Shown here piece by piece: positions 8,769 through 16,949 of a DNA stretch of 20,149 nt; position 1 is the first letter of the stretch; every line of letters starts with the position of its first letter. Source of the DNA: an uncultured Solobacterium sp. (GTDB lineage Bacteria > Bacillota_I > Bacilli_A > Erysipelotrichales > Erysipelotrichaceae); assembly GCA_927911475.1 (NCBI GenBank), contig CAKMPP010000095.1, positions 1 through 20,149 on the forward strand, read 5' to 3'. The notes beneath the pieces were generated by a model. That model searched no databases. It was given only the letters and a program-made list of their open reading frames with translations, and was not told where the DNA came from. Position numbers and translations under genes: made by a program.

Positions 8769-10348
8769 TTCTAAAGCTCTTTACCCAATTAACCAATGAA
8801 TCATGATAAATATTATTTGCAACATCACGCTTCATTTGATCTGTCACTGGACCATTCTTTGAAAGTTTATCTAATACACATTGTTGTAGTTCTTCTACAC
8901 TCATCTCTTCATAGGATTTACTATGGTCTACTGTTACCTGCTGAATCATTTCTTCTTTTACTTCAGGTTGTTTGATTTCTGGAATCTTTACTTCCTGATG
9001 CTTAACAACTTTCTCATCATAATTTTGAACCCATATTTGCCCAGAACACGCTTGCAATTGAACGTGTAAATTTCCTTCAGTTGTTTGGATTTCTCCACTT
9101 AATAGTTCCGTATATGTCCCATTAGCCGGAATATCTAATGATGATTCAGATTCATCATTATTTACAACTACAATAGCCTGCGTAAAATCATTTGTACGTG
9201 AGAATGCATATTGACGATTTGTTAATCGCAATTCTTGGTAAATACCATTAGCGAATACAGAATTCTTTTGTCTAATATTACCAAGTCTTGCAATGATATT
9301 GGTACAGCCATTCTCAGTTGACTGCATTTTGATAGTTTTCCAAGTTAATTGCAGGTCGTAATACTGCATCGGAATATTTCTCTTTTCTTCCTTCAATACC
9401 AAATTCACTACCATAATAGATAGAAGGAATACCTGGTAGTGTATACATCAAAATATGTAATGGCACAAACTCTTGTTTGTTATGGAGCCTTGTATAAATT
9501 CGTTCCACATCGTGGTTATCCGCAAAGTTATAGAGATGGTATGGTAGATTACCTTTATCTAATAGATAACGTACTGTATGTGCAATCTCAAAATAGTTAT
9601 GTTCATTATGTCCAGAATACAGTGCTTTATATAGTTGATAGTTCGTCACAGAATGTAACATATCCAGATTTACCCAACGACTATAGTCACCATGGATCAC
9701 TTCCCCCATCAACCAGAATTCAGGCTTGATTTCATTTGCCATCATACGTAACTCACGCATAAAACCAAAGTCTAATACATCTGCCGCATCTAATCGAATT
9801 CCATCCACATCAAACTCACTAACCCAAAATCTCACCACATCCAATAGGTATTGTCTAACCGCAGGATTTTGTTGGTTGAGTTTTACGAGTAAGTTATAAC
9901 CACCCCAGTTATCATAAGAAAAGCCATCATTGTATTCATTATTCCCCTGGAAATTCACATTGCAATACCAATCTCTATACTGAGAATTATCACGATTCTC
10001 TTGAATATCTTTAAACGCAAAGAAATCTCTTCCCGTATGATTAAAGACACCATCAAAGATTACATGAATACCTTGATAATGACACTCTTTTACAAACTTC
10101 TTTAAATCCTCATTATTACCAAGTCTAGAATCCAACTTATAGTAATCGGTCGTTTCATATCCATGTCCAACCGATTCAAATAATGGACCAATATATAATG
10201 CATTACAGCCAATTTCCTTGATATGTTTAATCCAAGGGCCCAATTGATTCAAACGATGTTCTGTAATTTGATAATCATTATTCTTTGGTGCATCCGTTAA
10301 TCCTAATGGATAAATATGATAGAACACCGCATTCTCATACCACTTCAT
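8764..10348 (-). pseudogene. Intracellular GH13 alpha-glycosidase, frameshifted
   Basis: An alpha-amylase-superfamily (GH13) enzyme, probably acting on maltodextrins in the cytosol, as it has no signal peptide. The first frame (9314-10348) carries the TIM-barrel motifs: DGVFNH (99-104), DGIRLDAAD with nucleophile Asp187, GEV with acid/base Glu216, and FADNHD with Asp280. The second frame continues with the C-terminal beta domain (NSVFANGIYQELRLTNRQYAF) and a Glu/Lys-rich helical tail ending VNWVKSFRN. One extra base at about 9317 separates them; removing it gives 527 residues with NAVNENGCTNII across the join. The ATG at 10348 has AAGGAG seven bases before it, so the in-frame GTG upstream is not used. 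Close relatives are neopullulanase or cyclomaltodextrinase types, but exact specificity is uncertain. Confidence 0.85.
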
Positions 10349-10389
10349 AATAAATCTCCTTGAAAGCACCTCTCTATCTTAATACGTAA

Positions 10390-10395
10390 ATTATA
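10390..10395 (-). promoter_or_regulatory. -10 box candidate for the GH13 gene
   Basis: A consensus TATAAT on the minus strand, about 40 bases before the GH13 ATG. A -35 element is unclear because the position falls in the T-run of the next terminator. Confidence 0.35.
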
Positions 10396-10419
10396 ATTTA
10401 TCATCCCAAATCAAAAAAT

Positions 10420-10444
10420 AACGGCCTACTTATGGTAGGCCGTT
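10420..10444 (-). terminator. Terminator of the LytTR-DUF3021 operon
   Basis: Perfect 10-bp stem AACGGCCTAC/GTAGGCCGTT with a 5-base loop. On the minus strand it is followed by ATTTTTTGATT, 8 bases after the DUF3021 stop codon. Confidence 0.85.
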
Positions 10445-10451
10445 AAACTAT

Positions 10452-10892
10452 TCATAATTTATTTATTTCGTTCACTCGTTGATTCATCTGTTTTACCAGT
10501 TTCTTTTGTTGTAGATAAAATACAAACCAAATAACAAATGCAAGTGCAATCTCTTCTAAAAGAATTGCAATCATCAGTAGTGGTCCATGATGCATAGGAA
10601 TCCAACCTACAAGGAAAGCTGTAACTGTCATAATAATACAACCAGTCCCCATATGAATAATTGTCTGTGTAAAAAGGGATAACTTCTCATTGTTATAAAC
10701 TATTGCAGGTAGCCCAAAGCCAAGTCCAATTACCACGGTTGCGATAGCCATCTTAGAAAATGCGTAATTTGTCATTTGGATATTTCCATGGAAGATACGA
10801 TCAATGATAACTCCAACGATAATAAATATTATTGCGGCAATACCCATTGATACAAATATGTTAAATAGTAGTGTTTGTTTCTTTGTCTTCAT
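10452..10892 (-). CDS. DUF3021 membrane protein
   Basis: A 146-residue membrane protein with four transmembrane helices (about 9-30, 45-66, 77-97 and 104-128) and a basic C-terminal tail (QQKKLVKQMNQRVNEINKL). This is the typical layout of DUF3021 proteins, which are nearly always encoded directly after a LytTR regulator, as here with an 11-base gap and an AAGGAGG ribosome site. Such pairs are thought to act as a membrane sensor or inhibitor plus its transcription factor, usually autoregulated. The signal sensed is not known. Confidence 0.85.
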   Translation of the reverse strand: MKTKKQTLLFNIFVSMGIAAIIFIIVGVIIDRIFHGNIQMTNYAFSKMAIATVVIGLGFGLPAIVYNNEKLSLFTQTIIHMGTGCIIMTVTAFLVGWIPMHHGPLLMIAILLEEIALAFVIWFVFYLQQKKLVKQMNQRVNEINKL

Positions 10893-10903
10893 GTTTAGCC
10901 TCC

Positions 10904-11338
10904 TTAAATTCCTAGATATCTTTTTAGATCAGGTAAATACTTTCTTGATACATAATCAGAAGAACCATTCTTTAACTTTAGTAATAAAGTTCCACCAAAG
11001 CCTGTCTCTATACTTTTTATACAAGAAAGATTAATGACAGTTTGTTTCGATATTTGCATGAAGCAAGTCCCGATCTGCTCAAGCATCTCATACAAACGTC
11101 TTCGGGAATAATACTTCTCGTTTTCAGTATAGATAACAGTATCTCCACCCTCCACGCGTATCATATATATCTCTTCCGCCTTCAAGACTATCATCCGATC
11201 TTCACTCTGCACGATTAGCGGTATATCCTTAGAGTCGAGTACATCAATCACTCTTTGTATTTCATCCGTGATCGCATCCGCATAAATCGTTACATGTGGA
11301 GGGGAAAACTCTTTTGATAGTTCTACATTTACTTTCAT
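10904..11338 (-). CDS. LytTR-domain DNA-binding regulator
   Basis: A 144-residue regulator with no receiver domain. An N-terminal region of about 45 residues is followed by a LytTR DNA-binding domain (about 48-142): EDRMIVLKAEEIYMIRVEGGDTVIYTENEKYYSRRRLYEML, then FMQISKQTVINLSCIKSIE and KLKNGSSDYVSRKYLPDLKRYL, the classic family pattern. A GAAAGGAG site precedes the ATG. It is the first gene of a two-gene operon with DUF3021. Control of its own promoter region (11339-11469) is likely by analogy. Confidence 0.9.
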   Translation of the reverse strand: MKVNVELSKEFSPPHVTIYADAITDEIQRVIDVLDSKDIPLIVQSEDRMIVLKAEEIYMIRVEGGDTVIYTENEKYYSRRRLYEMLEQIGTCFMQISKQTVINLSCIKSIETGFGGTLLLKLKNGSSDYVSRKYLPDLKRYLGI

Positions 11339-11469
11339 CTTCGATTCTCCTTTCGTATCTTTTCTACTGTGATATTATCGCAAGTATTTCATACTGTCTC
11401 GCTATTTTCGCTAAGATGCATAATTTACAATGTAAGATACATATATTCAATATCAAAAAGAGAAAACGT
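11339..11469 (-). promoter_or_regulatory. Upstream region of the LytTR operon
   Basis: A non-coding stretch. On the minus strand it contains a GATAAT -10-like box about 35 bases before the start site region, and an 11-base imperfect dyad TTACATTGTAA near 11428-11440 that could be an operator. No clear -35 box was found. Confidence 0.3.
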
Positions 11470-11504
11470 AAAAAATCACACCTCATGCGAAGTGTGATTT
11501 CTAG
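11470..11504. terminator. Left copy of the island-flanking terminator repeat
   Basis: AAATCACAC, a 10-base loop and GTGTGATTT form the hairpin. The minus strand reads into TTTTTT, so it ends the frl transcript. Of 35 bases, 34 are identical, in the same orientation, to 20068-20102. Confidence 0.8.
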
Positions 11505-11509
11505 GTAAG

Positions 11510-11754
11510 TTAATTAATTTCATCCATCATAGACATTAATTTCTTATTCTGTTTATACAGCTCAATGTATATCCTATAATAAGGTTCATATTTTTTTGTG
11601 TTTTCCAAATTTGGATAATATACTTTGCCTGTATCAATTAGCTTTTTTGCTTCTGCAAAAATCATTAATATGCTTAACCCCTATCATTGCCATAAGTGCA
11701 TCACCATAACTTGCACCAATTGTTATAGAAGGTGTTTGTAATTTAATTTCTATC
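11510..11754 (-). pseudogene. FGGY-family sugar kinase, C-terminal remnant
   Basis: About 80 codons from the C-terminus of an FGGY carbohydrate kinase. The reading is IEIKLQTPSITIGASYGDALMAMIGVKHIND, with the family's GAxYGDALxA motif of the ATP-binding half. One extra T near 11660 shifts the frame to AEAKKLIDTGKVYYPN, which runs on to MSMMDEIN and a stop at 11510. The Y..Y..LY helix characteristic of the FGGY C-terminus is present (KYEPYYRIYIELY). The N-terminal 400 or so residues are missing and the fragment starts directly after the BtpA remnant, so it is non-functional. It was probably the last gene of the operon. Confidence 0.75.
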
Positions 11755-11841
11755 AGTATATCTTGGATCTCCAGGCATTGCGTCTAGATGAAGCATTCCT
11801 ATAATGACTTTATCTTTGTGCCATAAATCATTCATCCACAT
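11743..11841 (-). pseudogene. BtpA/SgcQ-family protein, N-terminal remnant
   Basis: Only the first 30 or so codons of a BtpA/SgcQ-family gene remain: MWMNDLWHKDKVIIGMLHLD followed by AMPGDPRYTDRN. The motif VIIGMLHLDAMPGDPRY is the typical N-terminal strand and loop of the BtpA TIM barrel, which is normally about 260 residues. The frame then runs into a stop at 11743, because the sequence has switched to FGGY-kinase coding in another frame. It starts 2 bases after the frlC stop codon, so it was the next cistron of the operon. An internal deletion joining btpA to the kinase gene explains the structure. Confidence 0.72.
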
Positions 11842-11843
11842 AT

Positions 11844-12656
11844 TTATAGTCCTTCTTTTAAATTATCAATTGCTAGTTTTGCGTAAATACTAGGTTCATT
11901 TAGATATTTTGTTACTAACTCAATTGTTACTGTCTTATCATATCCACTCTGACTTAGTTCTTGCATAAAATTCTTTAATGGCAAATTTCCATAGCCCGGA
12001 CAATAATGATCTTCGGATTGTCCGTCACTATCTACAATATGCATATGTACTAACTTATTTCCAAGCTTCTTATTAAACGAAATTATATTCTCCCCTTGAA
12101 TATATGGGACAACAATATCATTCATTCCATAAAAATACGGTGAATTAAAATGATTACATATTTCTAGTAACTGATTTGATGTAGTAGTAACATTGGATTC
12201 ATAAATTGTTAATGGTTCATACACAATTTTTATACCAACTTTTTCTGCATACGCTATTACCTTCTCTAAACTATCATATAAACGTTCTTTTATTATTTCT
12301 TCAGTAGCTTCAAACCCAGCATGCCCAGCTGAGATTAAGGTGTATTCTGCCCCAATAGCTTTTGCAAAATCTAAAGATTTATATACATATTCCAAAGAAT
12401 TATCACGCATGCTTTCATCTTCCCACATTAAATTAAATGGATATGCGTTTAATTCTGGTGTATATACAGTTACAGGCATATTATATTTCTTTATTAATTC
12501 AATGATTCTATTTGTACATATTTCAAGATCATAAGGATATGCATGTGGTCTTGCACCCCATAATTCAATATAGTCATATCCAAATCTCTGTGCATCTTGA
12601 AATGCCTTTTCAATATCAAATCTTTGGTATCCGCATGTAAATAACCCAAATTTCAT
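11844..12656 (-). CDS. frlC: Fructoselysine 3-epimerase
   Basis: A TIM-barrel sugar-phosphate-isomerase-like enzyme of 270 residues (E. coli FrlC has 276). It interconverts psicoselysine and fructoselysine. Similarity to E. coli FrlC is extensive by recall: the MFTCGHQR-like start (here GLFTCGYQRFDIE), ELWGARPHAYPYDLE, YTPELNAYPFNLM, YTLISAGHAG, and HMHIVDSDGQSEDHY. The likely metal ligands are all present: Glu147 (YEPL), Asp180 (MNDI), His206 (HMH) and Glu246 (IELVT). The ATG has AGGAGAG seven bases upstream. The gene is intact. It follows frlB by 121 bases, with a hairpin in the gap, and precedes the btpA remnant. Confidence 0.9.
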   Translation of the reverse strand: MKFGLFTCGYQRFDIEKAFQDAQRFGYDYIELWGARPHAYPYDLEICTNRIIELIKKYNMPVTVYTPELNAYPFNLMWEDESMRDNSLEYVYKSLDFAKAIGAEYTLISAGHAGFEATEEIIKERLYDSLEKVIAYAEKVGIKIVYEPLTIYESNVTTTSNQLLEICNHFNSPYFYGMNDIVVPYIQGENIISFNKKLGNKLVHMHIVDSDGQSEDHYCPGYGNLPLKNFMQELSQSGYDKTVTIELVTKYLNEPSIYAKLAIDNLKEGL

Positions 12657-12724
12657 AAAATTCTCTCCTATCTATCTTTATGAAAACTGATGTTTCTCTA
12701 CCTATTAAAAATATGATATAAAAC

Positions 12725-12757
12725 ATAAATATTATCGGTTAAACCGATAATATTTAT
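12725..12757. other. Long AT-rich hairpin between frlB and frlC
   Basis: A perfect 16-bp inverted repeat (ATAAATATTATCGGTT, one base, then its complement). On the minus strand it is followed by GTTTTAT only, so it is a weak or partial terminator, an RNA processing or stability element, or an operator. Confidence 0.6.
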
Positions 12758-12777
12758 TGTTTATCTCAAAAATTATG

Positions 12778-13839
12778 TTAATAATCAAACTGACGGTAAT
12801 ATCTTCTAATACTTAAAGGATGTCTTAAGAACTTTTCCATGTATGCATCCACACGATTGTTAACTGCATGCATGACAAGATGGGATATACTACCACGATA
12901 TTCTTGCTTAATTCCGCTCAATTCAAATTCTTTTGTATCAATAATGACGTAATTGGCATTTACTTGAGGCAAGAATCTTGCTACTCTTTCTGATAATGGT
13001 CTTTGTTCATCTTCGCCAATGAATAAGGTAATTGGTGTATCCTTTACTATGATTTCTTGCATTCCGTGAAAAAATTCAGGAGAACTAATAGACTTTGTTC
13101 GTATCCACATTTGCTCTTCCCCAATAGCACATTGCATAGGAATATGTTGCACCATACTGATTACCTGCACCTATAAAATAGTGTGGTAAATCTGGATGTT
13201 TATCCAAAAATTCTACTTTTTGTTTAGCATAGTGATATGCCCATGCATCTACTTGTTTTTCTACATTAACTAATACCTTTGCTAAATTTTCTTCCATGTT
13301 TTGGTTATAGTCTTCATATTCGGAAAACTCACCATTTTTAAACATAAAATAATTTGCTGTCATATAAAATTTTAACTGCTCATTTTTCGGATACAAAATT
13401 AGGTAATCTTGTTTATCCGGTTGCGTTAAAACTGTATTTGGGGTATCAATAAAACTAAATACCTTTCCACCAATTTCATGTACCTTATCTACAAGTTCAA
13501 TCATTTCTAGTGTATTACCAGATACAGATGATAAAATTGCAATTGATTTGTTAGTAAACCGTCTGTTCCCCGTTGTTAGAAATTCTGCTGCGTTTTCTAC
13601 ATAGACAGGCAATTTACTCCTACCACGCATATATACTTCAACCTGCATTGCGGAAGCATATGTTCCTCCTATACCAATATAGAAAATATTATCAAATCCT
13701 TCGTTCCAAATTTGATCAATAATTTTTTCAATATCTTTTCGTAGTGCTAAAGCACCATTACACTTTTTAAATCTTCATCTTCATGAAAGTTACGGAGATT
13801 AGCACCTTCGTCTTCTTTCCATAAATTTGTTGTTATCAT
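12778..13839 (-). pseudogene. frlB: Fructoselysine-6-phosphate deglycase, two frameshifts
   Basis: A SIS-domain enzyme that cleaves fructoselysine 6-phosphate to lysine and glucose 6-phosphate. Three frames join into one protein of 353 residues (E. coli FrlB 340). Part one is from ATG 13839 (WKEDEGANLRNFHED). Part two covers KCNGALALRKDIE, YIGIGGTYASAMQVEV and the sugar-phosphate loop SSVSGNT. Part three is EEQMWIRTKSISSPEFFHG, then GEDEQRPLSERVARFL, ending RRYYRQFDY like FrlB's RRYYGGLVEY. The breaks are a lost A in the run at 13764-13768 and an extra base near 13126. The catalytic Glu and His (SPEFFHG) are present. The start has AGGGAG. It lies 18 bases after the esterase gene. Confidence 0.85.
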
Positions 13840-13857
13840 ATCTAATCTCTCCCTTTC

Positions 13858-14637
13858 TCAATATAGTTTAAAGTGATCAATATCATATTTTTCAAAATAT
13901 TGTAGAGCTTTCTGTATTGCAATATCCCATACAGGCCACTCATGATCACCACTTAACTCTCGATAAGTAATATCTATCTTATTCTTTGCAAATCCATAGA
14001 ACTTACGATTGCTCTCAATCAAGAAATCCTCCGTTCCACAGATCTGAATCAGAGATGGGTAAATATTATTTGAATCATGGTCTAGATATTTATAGATATC
14101 AAAATAATCTTTTTGATTAATTATTCTATCTATTTCCGTCGTATCCATCTCTTCGAATATCTTATCCTCAACCATGCAACGTAATTCTTCTAAATGAATC
14201 ACAGGTGACAAAGCCGCAATTGATTTGTATTGACTTGGATAAGTCATGCCAATCTTTAATGCACCATAGCCGCCCATACTTTCTCCTGCAATAAAAGTAT
14301 TTTCTTTTTGTGTAGGTATCTTAAACCACTGCTTTAGATAATTAGGAAGTTCTTCAGCAATATATTTTGCATAATTAATCCCATCTATATTTGTATAAAA
14401 ACTTCTTCCTACTTCAGGCATAACAATAATATAGCCAAATTTCTTTGCGTAATATTCTAATTTTGTAAAACGCAGCCACTCCTCAGCATTACCGGATAAA
14501 CCATGTAATAGATATAAGGTTTTATACTGACCATTACATATTGGTGTTACATCATTTGAATTATCAGGTATTAATATATTACAGTTTGTTGTCATCCTTA
14601 AAGCAGTAGAGAAGAATGTCATTCTGATAACTGCCAT
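13858..14637 (-). CDS. EstA-like alpha/beta-hydrolase esterase
   Basis: A cytosolic serine esterase of 259 residues in the esterase D/acetyl-esterase group. The start MAVIRMTFFSTALRMTTNC resembles lactic-acid-bacterial tributyrin esterase EstA. The oxyanion motif is LLHGLSGN (43-50), the nucleophile elbow GESMGGYG has Ser120, and Asp204 (GTEDFL) and His232 (GDHEW) complete the triad. As given, it is read in one frame with frlD, but this is caused by one extra base upstream. The natural ATG at 14637 overlaps the frlD stop as TAATG, a normal coupled arrangement. Its place between frlD and frlB suggests that it removes an acyl group from an Amadori compound or its product; this is inference. FrlABCDR of E. 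coli has no such gene. Confidence 0.82.
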   Translation of the reverse strand: MAVIRMTFFSTALRMTTNCNILIPDNSNDVTPICNGQYKTLYLLHGLSGNAEEWLRFTKLEYYAKKFGYIIVMPEVGRSFYTNIDGINYAKYIAEELPNYLKQWFKIPTQKENTFIAGESMGGYGALKIGMTYPSQYKSIAALSPVIHLEELRCMVEDKIFEEMDTTEIDRIINQKDYFDIYKYLDHDSNNIYPSLIQICGTEDFLIESNRKFYGFAKNKIDITYRELSGDHEWPVWDIAIQKALQYFEKYDIDHFKLY

Positions 14638-15432
14638 TACCAAGCTCCAAAATATTTTTATTGTTTCAGTGGCATTCATAGCCCCTGCATGCATACTTTC
14701 AATAATAGACTCACCACGTATGATTGCATTTAGGAAGCCTGCAATATAACTATCTCCTGCCCCCATCGTATCCACCACGTCATCGCAATGAACAATGCCC
14801 ATTTCATGATAATCTATCCCATCAAAGCACAGACTACCTTTTTCTCCACGCATTGCTATAACAAGTTTAGGACCTCTATTATAGATTTCCTTCATCTGTT
14901 CTTTTAGCTGATCCATTGAACTTTCATCATTAGAGAAGAATACGTAATCACTATGTGGAATTGCAACTTTACATGCTTCATCATCTGGTCTTGTTGCACA
15001 ATCAAAAGCTGTTAGAATTCCTTTACGGTGCAACTCCTCAAAATAGCCTTCAACCTTCCCCCATAGATCGCATATTACGATGTCATGTTTACATATGAAT
15101 GAAATATCATCTTCTGACAAATGATAGTCTGATAGAACCCCTTCATCATAGTCACCAAAAACTCGTTCCCCATCAATAAGTTCAACCTGTGTAACTGCTG
15201 TTTTTCCTTCTTTAAATTGCAAGTGACTTACATCAACCCCTTTACTTTCGATTGCATCGTACATTACGTGTCCAAATTCGTCATTTCCTACGGGACCAAT
15301 ATATGAGGCTTTTCCTCCTAATCGTACTGTATACACAGCCATATTAACGGGGCCACCACCAGGAAAGGCGGTACCCCCATTCATATTTTGATAATAGTCA
15401 ACACAGTTACTTCCAATTGCTGCTAATTTCAT
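14637..15432 (-). CDS. frlD: Fructoselysine 6-kinase
   Basis: A PfkB/ribokinase-family enzyme that phosphorylates fructoselysine at C6 with ATP. The N-terminus MKLAAIGSNCVDYYQNMNGG and the stretches FPGGGPVNMAVY, TQVELIDGERVFGDYDEGVL and DTMGAGDSYIAGF (221-233; catalytic Asp227) closely follow E. coli FrlD by recall. As given the frame continues into the esterase. With one base fewer in the four-base run at 14649-14652 the protein ends TIKIFGAW and stops, giving 264 residues. E. coli FrlD (261) also ends in GAW, which strongly supports the correction. The start overlaps the frlA stop as ATGA, so frlA and frlD are translationally coupled. Confidence 0.9.
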
Positions 15433-16778
15433 ATAGCAGCCTCATTTTTTCTTTGTTTATTTTGATTTTCCCAGAAATAGTAAACTGGTAGTCCTGTTCC
15501 TACAGCTAAACCTGCGCAAATCAAACCAGGAATTGGAGCCCAGATGAATGTTGACCAAATGAGAGTGCCTGTCATAAACATTGCAATGATTGGCATTAAT
15601 ACTCCACCCGGCATGCGGTATACTGGTTTGTAATGTTCCTTTCTACGTAATACGAAGATTGTTCCAAATGTTAAGAAGTTCTTTAATAATGCTACTAATG
15701 TAAAGTAGCCCAATAAATCAGACAAGTTTGTCGCAAAAATCAAGATGATAGCAACGATACACTGTACAACGATTGAGAATGCTGGTGTTTCATATTTTGG
15801 GTGTACCTGTGCAAATTGTTTAAAGAACAAACCATCTTTTGCCATTGCATATTCAATTCTAGGCTGGAACATAATACAACTTGAAAGCGAACCAATTACA
15901 ACGATAATAGCCATAATAGCCACAATGACACCTGCTGCATTACCAATTAATGGAATCTTAGATGCTAATAAAGCAATAGGTGCTTCTGAAGCGGCTAGTT
16001 CCTCTACAGATAATAAACCTGATGAAACTACTGTTAGACTAACATATAACGCCAAGACGATTACTGCAGTTAAAATTAATCCCTTTGGCAAATTCTTACC
16101 TGGATCCTTTATCTCACCGGACATATAGCAAGCTGCACCCATACCATCATAAGACCATGTTGTTGCAGAAATTCCTGCTAACAATGCTGCAAACCCTGTT
16201 GCGGCACCTTCTAATGGTTTACTTGATAAGAATAAATTAGAGTTAATATTGAATAATCCAATTCCAATAATTAATGCAAAAGGAAGAATCTTTAATGCAG
16301 TAATGATTGTCTGGAATTTTCCTCCGCCTTCAACACTACGAATATGGATAATCATGAATACAATTACTAATGCAACTGCAACTAATTTTAGAATTAGACC
16401 ATGAACTGGCAAGAAGAATCCTAGGTAATTTGCAATTGCTAAAGCCATAATTGAGATTGATGGAGGGTCAGTTGCCCAGAAGCTAATCCATCCGCATAGG
16501 AAAGCTAACGGACGAGAACCAGCTTCACGGAAATAGACGTATTGTCCACCATCTTCAGGAAATGCTGATGCAAGTTCTGCATAACAAAAATTTGCTGGAA
16601 TCTGTAACAAACCACCAATCAAAAATGCTAATACTAGCGTTAAACTACTTCCCGCTGCACCAGCTACTTCTGATAAGGATGAGAAAATACCAGATCCTAC
16701 TGTTGTTCCAACACCAAGTGCAATAACTGCACCTAATCCAAGTTTGCGCTTCAAATCTTGGGTGTTCTGATTAGACAT
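15429..16778 (-). CDS. frlA: Fructoselysine transporter, APC family
   Basis: A 449-residue amino-acid/polyamine/organocation (APC) permease with about 12 transmembrane helices. It is the first gene of the frl operon. Long stretches follow E. coli FrlA by recall: LGVGTTVGSGIFSSLSEVA at the start, CYAELASAFPEDGGQYVY, AGSRPLAFLCGWISFWA, IHIRSVEGGGKFQT, GSLSSCIMFQPRIEYAMAKD and FIWAPIPGLICAG near the end. The N-terminal GTTVGSGIF motif belongs to the unwound substrate-binding helix. An AGGAGG site lies about nine bases before the ATG. It imports fructoselysine and probably psicoselysine into the cytosol. The gene is intact. Confidence 0.92.
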   Translation of the reverse strand: MSNQNTQDLKRKLGLGAVIALGVGTTVGSGIFSSLSEVAGAAGSSLTLVLAFLIGGLLQIPANFCYAELASAFPEDGGQYVYFREAGSRPLAFLCGWISFWATDPPSISIMALAIANYLGFFLPVHGLILKLVAVALVIVFMIIHIRSVEGGGKFQTIITALKILPFALIIGIGLFNINSNLFLSSKPLEGAATGFAALLAGISATTWSYDGMGAACYMSGEIKDPGKNLPKGLILTAVIVLALYVSLTVVSSGLLSVEELAASEAPIALLASKIPLIGNAAGVIVAIMAIIVVIGSLSSCIMFQPRIEYAMAKDGLFFKQFAQVHPKYETPAFSIVVQCIVAIILIFATNLSDLLGYFTLVALLKNFLTFGTIFVLRRKEHYKPVYRMPGGVLMPIIAMFMTGTLIWSTFIWAPIPGLICAGLAVGTGLPVYYFWENQNKQRKNEAAI

Positions 16779-16803
16779 ATTATGTATCCTCCTTTTTCTT
16801 GTG

Positions 16804-16855
16804 GCATATCTACACTTTAAAACCCATCTCTGCCTTTTGGTTTACATATATACCA
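16804..16855. promoter_or_regulatory. Operator-like element in the frlA leader
   Basis: GCATAT, ACACTTTAAAA and TCTCTGC (16804-16833) and then CATATATA (16845-16852) recur in the same order at 18444-18487. It lies between the frlA start site of transcription and its ribosome site. The ends (GTGGCATATCTACA and TACATATATACCAC) also form an inverted repeat, 11 of 14 positions. Confidence 0.6.
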
Positions 16856-16867
16856 CTATTTGATTTT

Positions 16868-16895
16868 ATTATACCAGTATGTTTTACCTTTGCAA
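16868..16895 (-). promoter_or_regulatory. frlA: Promoter of the frl operon
   Basis: On the minus strand TTGCAA (16895-16890), a 16-base spacer and consensus TATAAT (16873-16868), with TGG before the -10. The operator-like element lies directly downstream. Confidence 0.7.
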
Positions 16896-16900
16896 CCCCT

Positions 16901-16943
16901 TACATATATGTATTTGAAAAAAAGTATATAAAGTTGTTAAAAT
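16901..16943 (+). promoter_or_regulatory. Palindrome and candidate promoter before the first GntR gene
   Basis: TACATATATGTA (16901-16912) is a perfect 12-bp palindrome and a possible regulator site. TTGAAA (16914-16919), 18 bases, then TAAAAT (16938-16943) could be a promoter. It would place the transcript start at or next to the ATG at 16950, implying a very short leader. Confidence 0.4.
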
Positions 16944-16949
16944 AAGTTC

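Noticed and set aside
11296..11508. Plus-strand open frame between the LytTR gene and the left repeat
   Set aside because: It has no ribosome site and no recognisable family, overlaps the LytTR gene and ends in the terminator hairpin.
13858..15432. A genuine kinase-esterase fusion protein
   Set aside because: A one-base correction restores the FrlD ending GAW plus stop and a TAATG-coupled esterase start, the normal two-gene layout.
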